From JAJPXC01 sp964562375 (GTDB taxonomy: Bacteria > Bacteroidota > Bacteroidia > Bacteroidales > Muribaculaceae), in the NCBI GenBank assembly GCA_964562375.1, contig CAZLSW010000005.1:10936-74935 (forward strand): a stretch of DNA of 64,000 nt, in the 5' to 3' direction. A model generated the notes under the pieces. That model was not told where the DNA came from, did no database searches, and was given only the letters and a program-made list of their open reading frames with translations. How positions within the stretch are numbered: position 1 is the stretch's first letter; the number at the start of each line of letters is the position of its first letter. The position numbers and the translations under genes are program-made. Shown here piece after piece: positions 45,547-55,128 of this stretch.

Positions 45547-46800
45547 TTATTCGAAGATGTCGCGGTAGATGTGGGAGGTGGCTCCGAGGTGGGAGGAGAT
45601 GTAGTCGGAGGCGGCTTGGCCGGCTCGCTCTCGCAGCGTGGGGTCCTCGTAGAGGCGGTCCAAGATGCCCTGGATGCCCTCGGCATTTGGGGCCGAGAAC
45701 GCGGCCTTCAGCTCAATCAAGTCGCGGGCCTCGCGGAATTTAGCGTGTTTGGGTCCGAATACCACCGGGATACCATAGACCGCAGCTTCGTTGATGTTGT
45801 GGATACCCTGGCCAAAGCCTCCACCCACGTAAGCGGCGTGGCCGTAACGGTAAATTGAGGAGAGTTTGCCGAAACTGTCGACAATCACCAAGCGGGTTTT
45901 ATCCAACCCCTCGCGATCCTCCTCAACTGCTTTTTCCCACTCGCTGAGCAACATCGACGGGGCGTTGACGGCTTGTTTCAGCTTGGCAAGACGGTCGGCG
46001 TCAAACTCATGCGGTGCGATCACGGCAGCCACCTCGGGATGGTCGTTGAGCCACGGGATATAGATGGCCTCGTCAGCCTCCCAACTCGAGCCCACGATTA
46101 AACGGAACTGGGCGTCGGGGGCGAATTTGGCCAAAGATGTGGCTTTGGGTGGGAGTTTCATCACGTCGTTCACGCGGTCGAGGCGCGTGTCGCCCGTGCG
46201 CTCCACCTCCTTGATGCCGATTTTACGCAAGAGGTGCACCGAATTGGTGTCCTGCACATAAAACTTGGTGAAACAGCGCAGCATGCGTCGGAACATGCCT
46301 CCCCAGGGTCGGAAGAAGATCTGCTTGGGACGGAAAATGGCCGAAACCAGATAGATCGGCACTCCAGCTCGCTGCAGCTCACACAGGTAATTGCCCCAAA
46401 ACTCGTATTTGATGAACAGCGCCATACGGGGCTTAAGCGTATCCACAAGCTGCCGTGCGTTCTTTCGGGTGTCAAAGGGCAGGTAGGCCACGGCGTCGAC
46501 CAGTGGATAGTCCCTCCGCACCTCGTAGCCCGAGGGGGAGAAGAATGTCAACAGGATTTTTACCTCGGGATGGTTGCTCTTGATCATCTCGATCAGGGGG
46601 CGCCCCTGCTCAAACTCGCCAAGCGAGGCGGCGTGCATCCATATCCAGTCGCCTTGTCCCAATTGAGCGATTTTCTGGGTCAAACGGGGCATTGTCTCGC
46701 GCTGGCCCAAGATCATCTTTTTGACCTTGGAGGAGCGTGTCGCAGCCAGCCGCGCGGCGCCAGCGTAGAGGTGTATACCGCAGTTGTACAGCGCGTTCAT
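45547..46800 (-). CDS. waaA: 3-deoxy-D-manno-octulosonic acid (Kdo) transferase
   Basis: A 417-residue GT-B enzyme: WIWMHAASLGEFEQGRPLIE (residues about 52-71, catalytic Glu in GEFEQ), FIKYEFWGNYLCELQ, the second half with VGSSWEADE and a nucleotide-binding GGGFGQGIHNINEAAVYGIPVVFGP (in parts: GGGFGQGIHNINEA, GIPVVFGP). It transfers Kdo from CMP-Kdo to lipid A precursor at the inner membrane, so the cell makes Kdo-bearing LPS. The start lies five bases after gltX stop. The identification is sure. Confidence 0.94.
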   Translation of the reverse strand: MNALYNCGIHLYAGAARLAATRSSKVKKMILGQRETMPRLTQKIAQLGQGDWIWMHAASLGEFEQGRPLIEMIKSNHPEVKILLTFFSPSGYEVRRDYPLVDAVAYLPFDTRKNARQLVDTLKPRMALFIKYEFWGNYLCELQRAGVPIYLVSAIFRPKQIFFRPWGGMFRRMLRCFTKFYVQDTNSVHLLRKIGIKEVERTGDTRLDRVNDVMKLPPKATSLAKFAPDAQFRLIVGSSWEADEAIYIPWLNDHPEVAAVIAPHEFDADRLAKLKQAVNAPSMLLSEWEKAVEEDREGLDKTRLVIVDSFGKLSSIYRYGHAAYVGGGFGQGIHNINEAAVYGIPVVFGPKHAKFREARDLIELKAAFSAPNAEGIQGILDRLYEDPTLRERAGQAASDYISSHLGATSHIYRDIFE

Positions 46801-46805
46801 CGCGA

Positions 46806-48338
46806 TTATTGGGGGAGCTTGATGTTGGCGATGGCGGCTTCCACGCGCTCAGCAACGGGGTCGAGGCCCATCAATTCAATGATGTCGAACATATGGGGAC
46901 CCTTACACTCGCCCACGACGGCCAAGCGCAAGGCGTTCATGGTGTTACCCAGGTGATAGCCCTTGTCGGCGATCCAGGCGAGGATGACGTCCTCGGTGGG
47001 CTTGGACTCGAGGTTGGGCAACGCGCGGAGCTGATCAATCATGGCTCGTAAGATAGCCGGGGTGTCCTCGCTCCAGCGCTTCTTCACCGACTTGGCCTCA
47101 TACTCGGTGGGGGCGACGAAGAAAAATCGGGCTTGGTCCCATAGGTCGGTCACCAAGTTGGCGCGACCTTTTACCATAGCTACAGCTCGTTGGATATATT
47201 CGTCGGAGAAGTCGGAGGGATTCACGCCGTGCGCCTCAAGGACGGGACGGAATTGGCGAGCCAACTCCTCGTCGGACAGCTCTTGCAAGTATTTGTGGTT
47301 GAACCACAAGCCCTTTTCGTAGGCAAACTTAGCGCCGGCCTTGGAGCAGTGGTCGAGGGAGAATTTCGAGATTAGCTCGTCCATCGACATGATCTCGGTG
47401 TCGTCGCCAGGGTTCCAGCCCAGCAGGGCGAGGAAGTTGACGACGGCCTGGGGGATGTATCCGCGCTCGCGGTATCCCGAGGATACCTCGCCGCTCTTGG
47501 GGTCGTGCCACTCCAGGGGGAACACGGGGAACCCGAGGCGGTCGCCGTCGCGTTTTGAGAGTTTGCCCTTGCCGTCGGGCTTGAGCAACAGGGGGAGATG
47601 CACGAAACGTGGAGCAGTATCTGCCCAGCCAAATGCCTCGTATAGAAGCTGATGCAACGGAGCCGAGGGAAGCCACTCCTCGCCGCGAATCACGTGGGTG
47701 ATCTTCATCAAGTGGTCGTCGACGATGTTGGCAAGGTGGTAGGTGGGGAGGTCGTCGGCGCTCTTGTATAGCACCTTGTCATCGAGCACATTGGACGATA
47801 TAGTGACGGGGCCGCGCAGGAGGTCGTTGACGGTTACCTGCTGGTCGGGCTCAATTTTAAATCTCACGACGTATTTCTCGCCGGCGTCAATCAGGCGTTT
47901 CACCTCGTCGGCGGGAAGAGTCAGGGAGTTGCGCATCTCTCCTCGGGTGCGGGCGTCGTATTGGAAATTGGCCACCGAGGCGCGCTTAGCTTCCAGCTCC
48001 TCGGGGGTGTCGAAGGCGATATAGGCGCGGCCGTTGTCGAGCAACATCTTCACGTGCTCGCGGTAGATGTCGCGGCGCTCGCTCTGCTTGTAAGGACCGT
48101 AAGGGCCACCCTCGCGCACGCCCTCGTCGATACCGATTCCGAGCCAAGCGAGGGCCTCGTTGATGTAGTCCTCAGCGCCGGGAACGAAGCGCTGGGAATC
48201 GGTGTCCTCGATACGGAGGATCATTTTGCCGCCGTTCTGGCGGGCGAACAGATAATTGTAGAGGGCGGTGCGCACGCCGCCGATATGCAGAGGTCCCGTG
48301 GGGGACGGGGCGAATCTTACCCTAACTTCTTGTTGCAT
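46806..48338 (-). CDS. gltX: Glutamyl-tRNA synthetase
   Basis: A 510-residue class I synthetase with VRFAPSPTGPLHIGGVRTAL (HIGH box as HIGG, residues about 7-26), WLPSAPLHQLLYEAFGW, and GKLSKRDG for the KMSKS loop near residue 260. It charges tRNA-Glu in the cytosol. It is followed by waaA five bases on, and both are probably transcribed from the TACCTTCG -7 box at 48362-48369. Confidence 0.97.
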   Translation of the reverse strand: MQQEVRVRFAPSPTGPLHIGGVRTALYNYLFARQNGGKMILRIEDTDSQRFVPGAEDYINEALAWLGIGIDEGVREGGPYGPYKQSERRDIYREHVKMLLDNGRAYIAFDTPEELEAKRASVANFQYDARTRGEMRNSLTLPADEVKRLIDAGEKYVVRFKIEPDQQVTVNDLLRGPVTISSNVLDDKVLYKSADDLPTYHLANIVDDHLMKITHVIRGEEWLPSAPLHQLLYEAFGWADTAPRFVHLPLLLKPDGKGKLSKRDGDRLGFPVFPLEWHDPKSGEVSSGYRERGYIPQAVVNFLALLGWNPGDDTEIMSMDELISKFSLDHCSKAGAKFAYEKGLWFNHKYLQELSDEELARQFRPVLEAHGVNPSDFSDEYIQRAVAMVKGRANLVTDLWDQARFFFVAPTEYEAKSVKKRWSEDTPAILRAMIDQLRALPNLESKPTEDVILAWIADKGYHLGNTMNALRLAVVGECKGPHMFDIIELMGLDPVAERVEAAIANIKLPQ

Positions 48339-48361
48339 GATTAGATTATGATTAACAGCCG

Positions 48362-48369
48362 CGAAGGTA
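48362..48369 (-). promoter_or_regulatory. -7 box of gltX-waaA
   Basis: TACCTTCG on the minus strand (one mismatch to TAnnTTTG), about 24 bases before the gltX ATG. The same TAnnTTCG-CGG form recurs before ychF and the GH2 gene. Confidence 0.5.
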
Positions 48370-48378
48370 GTAAAAAAG

Positions 48379-48410
48379 TTTCTAGTTTTAAGTTTCTAGT
48401 TTCTAGTTTT
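48379..48410. repeat. Heptanucleotide TTTCTAG copies
   Basis: TTTCTAG at 48379-48385, 48393-48399 and 48400-48406, the reverse complement of the AACTAGA unit seen at 35692. It lies in the ychF-gltX gap, immediately upstream of the gltX -7 box. Confidence 0.8.
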
Positions 48411-48511
48411 TGGGAGAGAGGGTATAAGGCTAATACGTTATTACAGGATAACGAAGCGTAATCAGGGGATGTTAAAGGAGAAAATGAGTAAAGGAGGAAA
48501 AGGAGGAGTTT

Positions 48512-49615
48512 TTAGACATTGAAAAGGAAGTGCATGATGTCGCCGTCCTGTACGATGTAATCCTTGCCCTCGATGGCCATTTTACCAGCCTCGCGCACGC
48601 CCTTCTCGCCGCCCAAGGTTACATAGTCGTCGTACTTGATCACCTCGGCGCGGATAAAGCCGCGCTCAAAGTCGGTGTGGATAATTCCGGCGCACTGTGG
48701 GGCTTTGGAGCCCCGCATGAACGTCCAGGCGCGCACCTCGTCGGGTCCGGCCGTAAAGTAGGTTTGGAGGTCCAGCAGGGCATAAGCTGCACGAATCAGG
48801 CGGGACACTCCCGACTCCTCCAATCCCATGTCGGCGAGGAACTCTTGGCGCTCCTCCCACGTTTCCAGTTCGGTGATTTCGCTCTCGGTGCGGGCGGCCA
48901 CGATGAGGATTTGGGCGTTTTCGTCCTTGACGGCCTCGCGCACGGCATCGACGTAGGCGTTGCCGGTGGCGGCCGAGGCGTCGTCGACGTTGCACACGTA
49001 CATCACGGGCTTGGAGGTCAACAGGAACAGCTCGCGGGCGAATTTCTTTTCATCGGGGGTCTCCAGTTCGACGGTGCGAGCGGGCTTGCCGGCCTCGAGT
49101 GCCTCCTTGAATCGCTGGAGCACGTCGGCCTGCATTTTGGCCACCTTGTCGCCACCGGTTTGGGCTTGCTTTATGCAGCGGGCCAGGCGGCTTTCGACAG
49201 TCTCCAAGTCCTTGATTTGCAACTCGTAGTCGATAATCTCCTTGTCGCGCACGGGGTCGACCGAACCGTCGACGTGGGTAATGTTGTCGTCGTCGAAGCA
49301 GCGGAGCACGTGGAGGATGGCGTCGGTCTCTCGGATGTTGGCCAGGAACTTGTTGCCCAGGCCCTCGCCCTTGCTGGCGCCCTTGACAAGGCCGGCGATG
49401 TCGACAATCTCGACCGTGGCGGGGACGATGCTCTTTGGCTGGCACATCTCGACGAGGCGGGTCAAACGATCGTCGGGTACCGAGATGACGCCCACGTTGG
49501 GCTCAATGGTGCAAAAGGGGAAGTTGGCCGATTGGGCCTTGGCGTTGGAGAGGCAATTGAAAAGGGTGGATTTGCCCACGTTGGGCAATCCCACTATACC
49601 GCATTGTAATGACAT
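48512..49615 (-). CDS. ychF: Ribosome-binding ATPase YchF (Obg-like)
   Basis: A 367-residue OBG-class NTPase: G1 loop GIVGLPNVGKSTLFNCLS (residues 6-23), G3 region VEIVDIAGLVKGASKGEGLG, a helical insert, and the C-terminal TGS domain (YFTAGPDEVRAWTFMRGSKAPQ region). It prefers ATP and binds ribosomes; it acts in stress and translation quality. It stands alone, with a TATCTTCG -7 box at 49647-49654. Confidence 0.97.
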   Translation of the reverse strand: MSLQCGIVGLPNVGKSTLFNCLSNAKAQSANFPFCTIEPNVGVISVPDDRLTRLVEMCQPKSIVPATVEIVDIAGLVKGASKGEGLGNKFLANIRETDAILHVLRCFDDDNITHVDGSVDPVRDKEIIDYELQIKDLETVESRLARCIKQAQTGGDKVAKMQADVLQRFKEALEAGKPARTVELETPDEKKFARELFLLTSKPVMYVCNVDDASAATGNAYVDAVREAVKDENAQILIVAARTESEITELETWEERQEFLADMGLEESGVSRLIRAAYALLDLQTYFTAGPDEVRAWTFMRGSKAPQCAGIIHTDFERGFIRAEVIKYDDYVTLGGEKGVREAGKMAIEGKDYIVQDGDIMHFLFNV

Positions 49616-49646
49616 GTCGTTATCTTGAGTGATTTAAATTCACCCG

Positions 49647-49654
49647 CGAAGATA
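49647..49654 (-). promoter_or_regulatory. -7 box of ychF
   Basis: TATCTTCG on the minus strand, 31 bases before the ATG; one mismatch to the consensus. Confidence 0.45.
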
Positions 49655-49803
49655 CAAAATTCTCCCGACACTGCCTAACTACCGTTCACAAGGGCGCAGA
49701 TGCAATTAGACTACGAATCTAACAAATCCTACGAATCTTTAAGCGGATTATCGAATTGCGCTGACGCTTAACGAATGGCCACGAATGCCATCCGGAAGGA
49801 ATC

Positions 49804-51594
49804 TCATTCTGCGGCCTTCGTGGCGTAGAAGTCGCGGAGGACGGCGAAGGCGGCTTTCTTTACCCCACGGTCGGAAACGAGGCCCTTACGGTTGAAGAAA
49901 TTCTGCGTCTGGTGGTTTTGACGGCGTGGCGAGCGGAAATCTTTGAGAATCCAGGGGGAGCAACCGGCCCATCCGTCCTGACGGTTATACATATTCAATG
50001 TGCGGGCGTAGAGGTCGGCCTGGTACTCCTCGGTCCATTTCTGGGTGGGGGCGCCATGCCAACCGGCCACGGCACCGGCACCAAACTCGCTCACAAAGAA
50101 CGGTTTGTCGTAAGGGATGTCGTAGTTGTGATGGTCGCACAATTGGGGAGTGCCGCCATACCAGCCGAGGTAGGCATTGAAGCTAACGATATCGACCCAC
50201 TGGTGCATGTTGTCACTGATATGGGCCACGTCATCGTTTTCGGAAGTGATCTCCATGGCCATCGACAGCAGGCGCTCTTGGTCGGCCTCCTTCACCTGAC
50301 GGGCTAAAGCGGTGAGAAATTGGTCGCGGGCGGGCGTGTGGGGCGTCTCGTTGGCGATGCTCCACACAACGATGGCGCAGCGGTTGTGGTCGCGACTGAT
50401 GTTGTCGCACAGCTGGGCTTGGGCGTTGGCCAATGTGGCGGGATTTTCCCAGTCGATGGTCCAATAGACAGGGATTTCCGACCACACCATCAGTCCCAAC
50501 TCCTCGGCGCGGCGCACCATGTACTCGTTGTGGGGATAATGAGCCAAGCGCACGAAGTTACAGTTCAGTTCTTTAGCCCATTGCAACAGGGTGTCGCACT
50601 CGGCCTTGGCGGTTACTCTCCTTCCCTCGAACGGAGCCTCCTCGTGGATGGATATGCCGCGGAAGAACACTGGCTGTCCGTTGAGCTTGATGGTCTTGCC
50701 GTCGACGGCGATATGGCGGAAGCCGATACGGTCGCGGAGAGTCTCGTCGCCGCAAGCCACCTCGACGTCATAGAGCCGAGGCGACTCGGGGCTCCACAAC
50801 TCGGGCTTGGCCTTGACCGTGGCCGAGGCTTGGCCCTGGTCGTCGGTCGTAAGCTCGCGCTTGATTTTCAATTCGGGGATGGAGATGGTGACCTTCTGGC
50901 CCTCAGCGGGTTGGGCAAGCTGAACCGATAGTGAGATTTCGTTGTATTTCTGGGGGGAAAGCTTTAGTGAGTAGTCGTCGACCGACACCTCAGGCGTGGT
51001 CACAAGCATCACGTCGCGGGTGATGCCGCCATAGTTCCACCAATCACTGATCAACGTGGGCACATCCTCGGCGTGGCGGGTGTTGTTAACCCTGACAACC
51101 AAGGTGTTATCACCTTCATTCAGCTTGCCTGTCACATCGAAGTTGAAGGGGGTGAAACCGCCCTCATGGGTACCCAATTTCTCTCCGTTGAGGTAAACGT
51201 CGGCGTGGTAGTTGACAGCGGCGAAATAGAGGTATTGACGGCTGTCGGGAGTTCCGTGGAATGGGACGTTGCGCTTGTACCACACGGTGCCCTCGTAGAG
51301 CATCAATTCAGGTCGCTGGATGTTCCAGTCGCCGGGCACTTGGAGGGTCTCGGCATCGCAGAAGTCGTATTCCACATGGTCGTAGCCGCTTTGCGGTTGC
51401 TGGTCGCGGAAGAAACCGTTGGGGGTTTCGTTCATGCGGTAGTCGTAGTAGCCGGTCTCGATAGGGTCGACAATGGTTTGCCACGTGCCGTTGAGGGAGG
51501 TTACATCCCGTGAATATACGTTGTGGAGCACACGCTCGGCCTGGGCGCCGGAGACCACGGCGCATAATGCCACCGCCAGTAAAAATCTCTTCAT
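49804..51594 (-). CDS. Exported GH2 beta-glucuronidase
   Basis: A 596-residue glycoside hydrolase family 2 enzyme with a signal peptide (MKRFLLAVALCAVVSGAQA). The jelly-roll (about 25-200), Ig-like (200-295) and TIM-barrel domains follow in order. The acid/base is Glu416 (SIANETPH) and the nucleophile Glu503 (FVSEFGAGAVAG). Near the end NRK (568-570, in FFNRKGLVSDRG) fits the N-x-K carboxylate-binding motif that marks beta-glucuronidases within GH2. It would release glucuronic or a related uronic acid from glycans or conjugates in the periplasm. It is monocistronic, with a good promoter at 51631-51662 inside the preceding terminator. Family certain; uronic-acid preference probable. Confidence 0.88.
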   Translation of the reverse strand: MKRFLLAVALCAVVSGAQAERVLHNVYSRDVTSLNGTWQTIVDPIETGYYDYRMNETPNGFFRDQQPQSGYDHVEYDFCDAETLQVPGDWNIQRPELMLYEGTVWYKRNVPFHGTPDSRQYLYFAAVNYHADVYLNGEKLGTHEGGFTPFNFDVTGKLNEGDNTLVVRVNNTRHAEDVPTLISDWWNYGGITRDVMLVTTPEVSVDDYSLKLSPQKYNEISLSVQLAQPAEGQKVTISIPELKIKRELTTDDQGQASATVKAKPELWSPESPRLYDVEVACGDETLRDRIGFRHIAVDGKTIKLNGQPVFFRGISIHEEAPFEGRRVTAKAECDTLLQWAKELNCNFVRLAHYPHNEYMVRRAEELGLMVWSEIPVYWTIDWENPATLANAQAQLCDNISRDHNRCAIVVWSIANETPHTPARDQFLTALARQVKEADQERLLSMAMEITSENDDVAHISDNMHQWVDIVSFNAYLGWYGGTPQLCDHHNYDIPYDKPFFVSEFGAGAVAGWHGAPTQKWTEEYQADLYARTLNMYNRQDGWAGCSPWILKDFRSPRRQNHQTQNFFNRKGLVSDRGVKKAAFAVLRDFYATKAAE

Positions 51595-51630
51595 AGTCGT
51601 ATCGTGATGAATTCAGTTATGGTACCACCG

Positions 51631-51662
51631 CGAAGTTACAACAAAAATCGGGCTGCGCCAAA
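51631..51662 (-). promoter_or_regulatory. Promoter of the beta-glucuronidase gene
   Basis: On the minus strand TTTG (51662-51659), 20 bases, TAACTTCG (51638-51631). The -33 element lies in the hairpin loop of the upstream TPR gene's terminator, so termination and initiation overlap. Confidence 0.65.
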
Positions 51663-51680
51663 CGGTGCAACCCGATTTTT
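51643..51680 (-). terminator. Terminator of the TPR/PstS-like unit
   Basis: Arms 51643-51659 and 51664-51680 pair over 17 positions (with two G-T/A-C type exceptions), loop AAAC, A-rich on one side and T-rich on the other, so it could work both ways. It lies about 20 bases after the TPR gene stop. Confidence 0.8.
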
Positions 51681-51698
51681 TAATGGGGGAAGCCAGGG

Positions 51699-53321
51699 TT
51701 ATTTCAGGCCCTCGACGAATTTGCGGAGGTCCTCATTCTCGGGGTCGAGCTCGAGGAACTTCTGGTAGTAACCCTTGGCTGTCTCGGTGTCCTTTTGCTT
51801 CATGTAGTAGCCACCGAGCAGGTTATAGATCGAGCGGTAGTCGTTGGCGCGCTTCTCGAGGTTGGCGGGGTCGGCGTCAAGCACTTTGAGAGTTTGCTGG
51901 AAAGCCTCGACGGTCTCGGCGGTGGGGTCGTTGTTGTCGCGGATGTAGAGGATACGTGCCTTGGTGAAGATGGGCAGGTAGTGGTCGGGCACGCGGTCAA
52001 CAGCGATCTGGGCGTACTTCAAACCGTTCTCGATGGCGGCTGCGCGCTCGGGGGAGTCGGCCTCGCTGGTTGCGGCAAGGTTCTGGTAACGACGGGCCAA
52101 TGAGAGGATATCGTTGGTGGAGGCGTCGCCCGAGTCAACGTATTTCTGGAGGGCGGCTGCGGCCTGGGGATACATCTTGGCGCGGTCGTAAGCCGAGCTG
52201 AGGTCAACCAAAAGAGCGGTCTTGTCGGGGGCGACCTCCACGGCTTTCTCGAATTGGGCTACCGCCAGGGTGTCCTGGCCGAGCTTCTCGAGCACGTCGC
52301 CATAGGTGGTGTAGTCGTTGGCCACAAACTCAGCCTTGGGGTTGGCGAAGAACTCCTTGGCGTATTTGTCGGCCTCGGGATAGTTCTCCAAAGCGGCCTG
52401 GTCGAGGAAGAGCATGCGCTGCATGTAGAAGTTGGTGGGGTCCTCACGCAGAATCTTCTGGGCAAGGTCGAACGACTCCTGATATTTCTTGCCGAAGTAG
52501 AGCAGACCCACGTAGCGTTGCTCGTCCTTCTTGAAGTGGTTGGGGTTCTGGATGTATTTGCCGTACTGCTCGGCGGCCATTGTCAGCTGGTTGTTCTCGT
52601 AGTACTGCTCGGCGAGCTCACGCTGTGCCATGGCCGAGTTGGGAAGAGCCTCAAGCAGGTCCTGCACCATCTTGATGGAGTACTGGGGATTGACGGGGAA
52701 ATAGGTGCGGGCGTATTTGATGAAGGCACCGGGGTAGTCAACCACGTTGTTGTCCTCCTTGTCCATGTTCATGGCCATCTCGTAGAGGCCGGCGGCGTTG
52801 CCCACATTCTTGGCGGCCTCGCGGTCGGCCTCAAGGATGTAAATCGCGGGCTCTTTCTTGTTTTTCTTGCGTGCCTGAGCGATGTTGTCGTCGATCTCCT
52901 TGGCGTAGGTTGTGGGGTCGGCGTTGAAGTAGGCGCGGGCAATGTCGGCGTAAATCGCAGCGTTCTTGCCGGCGAGGTTCTGAGCCTGCTTGAACTGGGG
53001 AGTAGCCGAGCCCTTGTCGCCCTGTGACAGAGCCAGCTGGCCCAGACCTACATAGTTGAGAGGTTGCTCGGCGTTGGCGGCGATACCCTCGTCGAAGCGC
53101 TTCTTGGCAGCGGCTTTGTCGCCTTTCTCAAGAGCGATTGCGCCAAGGTAGTAGCAGGCCTCCGAGCGGTCGGTGCCGGCATCGTTGAACGTGCGAAGAA
53201 GGATTTCCTGGGCGTCGTCCAGGTCACCAGCGGTATAATACTGGATACCGTCCTTGTAGCCCTGAGCCGAGGCAACGAATGCGCCTGCCACGAGCAGGGT
53301 GCTTAAGATGTGAATTCTCAT
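51699..53321 (-). CDS. Exported TPR protein
   Basis: A 540-residue protein with a signal peptide (MRIHILSTLLVAGAFVASAQ) and a run of TPR-like helix pairs over nearly the whole length (for example ACYYLGAIALEKGDKAAAKK; NYVGLGQLALSQGDKGSA). In Bacteroidota a TPR gene of this kind commonly follows a PstS-like gene downstream of TonB/ExbD genes; here the PstS-like gene is 78 bases upstream, but no exb/tonB genes are in the window. It is likely a periplasmic scaffold. Confidence 0.8.
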   Translation of the reverse strand: MRIHILSTLLVAGAFVASAQGYKDGIQYYTAGDLDDAQEILLRTFNDAGTDRSEACYYLGAIALEKGDKAAAKKRFDEGIAANAEQPLNYVGLGQLALSQGDKGSATPQFKQAQNLAGKNAAIYADIARAYFNADPTTYAKEIDDNIAQARKKNKKEPAIYILEADREAAKNVGNAAGLYEMAMNMDKEDNNVVDYPGAFIKYARTYFPVNPQYSIKMVQDLLEALPNSAMAQRELAEQYYENNQLTMAAEQYGKYIQNPNHFKKDEQRYVGLLYFGKKYQESFDLAQKILREDPTNFYMQRMLFLDQAALENYPEADKYAKEFFANPKAEFVANDYTTYGDVLEKLGQDTLAVAQFEKAVEVAPDKTALLVDLSSAYDRAKMYPQAAAALQKYVDSGDASTNDILSLARRYQNLAATSEADSPERAAAIENGLKYAQIAVDRVPDHYLPIFTKARILYIRDNNDPTAETVEAFQQTLKVLDADPANLEKRANDYRSIYNLLGGYYMKQKDTETAKGYYQKFLELDPENEDLRKFVEGLK

Positions 53322-53399
53322 GCTTATAATATTAATGTGTGATTGTTTATTTATGGTATCTATACGTTTTGACTCTTAAATAACGGATTGGTTTAGAAT

Positions 53400-54392
53400 T
53401 TATTCTACGTTGACCATTCGCGGATGCACAACGGCAGGCAAAATGCCGGTTTTCATGATGATCTTCTGGCCCTGGAATCCGGTGACGAATGAGTAGAACC
53501 CATGGGAGGGGGTGCCACCCACGCCAGTGGTGACCATATAAATCGAGCGGTACAGCGGGTAGCGACCGTCAAATATATACGCCTGATAGGGCTGGTAGGC
53601 CTCGATGGAGTCGTCGCGGCGTATCTTCAGTACCTTGATCGACGAGTCGAAGGTCGACGCGGTGGTGTCGTTCTGCTCCAAGCTCTTGGCCATCGACTCG
53701 GCATTGGCCACAGCCGCATTGTTCATGTCGGCCGACACCCAGCTTACACCAATGACGCCGATGGCGTTCTTGTTGTTCTGCACGGCCTTGAACACCTCGG
53801 GATTGGTGGCCTGGGCGTACACGTTGTCGGCGAATTTCTCGCCGCGCATCAGCGAGTCCTTCATATACTGGACGGTCGACGAGGCCTCGTTGTCGAATAC
53901 CACGGAGATCTTGCCGAGTTTGGAGGGCTCGAGCTGGTTCCATTCGGTGACCTGGCCGGTGAGGATCTCGCGTATCTCGTTGATGGATAGGATCTCAATG
54001 GGGTTTGCGGGGTTGACAATCAAGGCGATAGCGTCGACTGCGATGCGCGAGGTCTTTGGTTTCTTCTTGTTGGCGGTGAGATAAGCGGTTTCCTCGGGGG
54101 TGAGCTCACGCGCGAGCACAGCCGAGGGCACATGCAGGCTCATCAGCGAGTCGACACATGCCTTCTCGTTGAGGTAATAGGGGAGCACGCTCACGTCGGG
54201 GTAAATGTACTCGAACACCCCGATTTCTTGCTCGATAATGTTCTGGAAACTCTCGTCGCAGGCCAAAATGGTAACTCCCGAGGTTGAGGTCACGCCCTTG
54301 GGCTTGTCGCTAAATTTTGTGCAGGCGCCCAATGCCAGGGCCACCATGGCCACGGCCAGAGCGCGGAATATGTATCGCTTACTCATCGTCAT
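53400..54392 (-). CDS. PstS-like substrate-binding lipoprotein
   Basis: A 330-residue lipoprotein. The signal ends in the lipobox LGAC (about residues 21-24). The PBP-like fold has GVTILACDESFQNIIEQEI, VDAIALIVNPANPIEILS, EIREILTGQVTEWNQ and ASSTVQYMKDSLMRGE, the pattern of phosphate-binding PstS family proteins. No ABC-transporter genes are nearby, so it probably does not serve classical phosphate uptake. In Bacteroidota this form goes with TonB/ExbBD-type genes. The start may be MSKRY two codons later. Confidence 0.85.
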   Translation of the reverse strand: MTMSKRYIFRALAVAMVALALGACTKFSDKPKGVTSTSGVTILACDESFQNIIEQEIGVFEYIYPDVSVLPYYLNEKACVDSLMSLHVPSAVLARELTPEETAYLTANKKKPKTSRIAVDAIALIVNPANPIEILSINEIREILTGQVTEWNQLEPSKLGKISVVFDNEASSTVQYMKDSLMRGEKFADNVYAQATNPEVFKAVQNNKNAIGVIGVSWVSADMNNAAVANAESMAKSLEQNDTTASTFDSSIKVLKIRRDDSIEAYQPYQAYIFDGRYPLYRSIYMVTTGVGGTPSHGFYSFVTGFQGQKIIMKTGILPAVVHPRMVNVE

Positions 54393-54410
54393 CGGCTGTT
54401 GTTTAGGGGA

Positions 54411-54635
54411 TTATACACGCGAGTCGATACCGGCAAACTGGCGATAGGCACGCCAAACGCCGTAAACGATAAACACAGCGGCGAGCAACCAGCGAGCCCA
54501 GTCCCACTGGGGATTCCACTGGAAGAAGTTGATAATCATAAGCACGCCCATGCCCACATAGATGGCGATCATGATGACGCCGAAGATGGTGCGGGCCACG
54601 CCGCCCATTGAGCTTTTAGAGTCAGACGCTTTCAT
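54411..54635 (-). CDS. Small membrane protein upstream of the PstS-like gene
   Basis: 74 residues from MKASDSKSSMGGVARTIFGV, with two hydrophobic helices (about 13-33 and 46-62) and WNPQWDWARW between. It is 18 bases before the PstS-like gene. The longer start at 54680 adds residues without coding look. I recognise no named family, though small proteins of this shape sit next to PstS-like genes in Bacteroidota. Confidence 0.65.
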   Translation of the reverse strand: MKASDSKSSMGGVARTIFGVIMIAIYVGMGVLMIINFFQWNPQWDWARWLLAAVFIVYGVWRAYRQFAGIDSRV

Positions 54636-54822
54636 TTCTTTTGCAGTTAAATAGTTAAATCCACGCGCCGCAGTAGCCACCCTGGGGTGGCGCGGCTATA
54701 AATTTAACGCTTCAAAGGGGCTAAAGGTTGCCCGACTTTGAGATTTGAACGTAAAGTTAACCACTTTTCTCGAATTAACATTGAAAAGTAAATCTTTTAA
54801 AAACATTTAACGCTCCATCACC

Positions 54823-54989
54823 AAGTAGGATGTCGGGGCGTGCCGCCCCGACAGGGTTCAATGTCCCGCCGCCTCGACAGGGTCCAATGTCCCGCCGGCA
54901 CGGCGGGACATCCTACTTAGCAATGTCCCGCCGGCACGGCGGGACTTCCTACTTAGCTCAGATAGGATGTCGGGCCGTGCCGGCCCGAC
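54823..54989. repeat. GC hairpin repeat cluster D (five units, mixed orientation)
   Basis: D1 54832-54840/54844-54852 (GTCGGGGCG, loop TGC) after AAGTAGGA. D2 is a broken left arm at 54863-54871. D3 is 54889-54897/54901-54909 and D4 54925-54933/54937-54945 (GTCCCGCCG, loop GCA), each followed by TCCTACTTAG. D5 is 54969-54977/54981-54989 (GTCGGGCCG, loop TGC) after ATAGGA. Three stem types lie side by side; loop and flank invert together, showing real orientation. Confidence 0.92.
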
Positions 54990-55092
54990 AGTGCGAGCCT
55001 CTCTCCATTCCTAAATTAGTCTTTCTGAAGATTAAATATAGTTAAATGTGGTGACAAATCGGTTACAATTGGCTTTGAGGGGGTTACAAATT

Positions 55093-55123
55093 TTTGCTGG
55101 GTAAAAAATTTGTTGTAATTTTG
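55093..55123 (+). promoter_or_regulatory. Strong consensus promoter with no gene after it
   Basis: TTTG at 55093-55096, 19 bases, TAATTTTG at 55116-55123: a full Bacteroidota -33/-7 pair. Transcription would start near 55129. No open frame of note follows on this strand. Confidence 0.75.
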
Positions 55124-55128
55124 CCACA

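Noticed and set aside
53400..54635. Phosphate ABC transporter operon
   Set aside because: Only a PstS-like protein is present, without pstC, pstA or pstB; a TonB/Exb-associated role is more likely.
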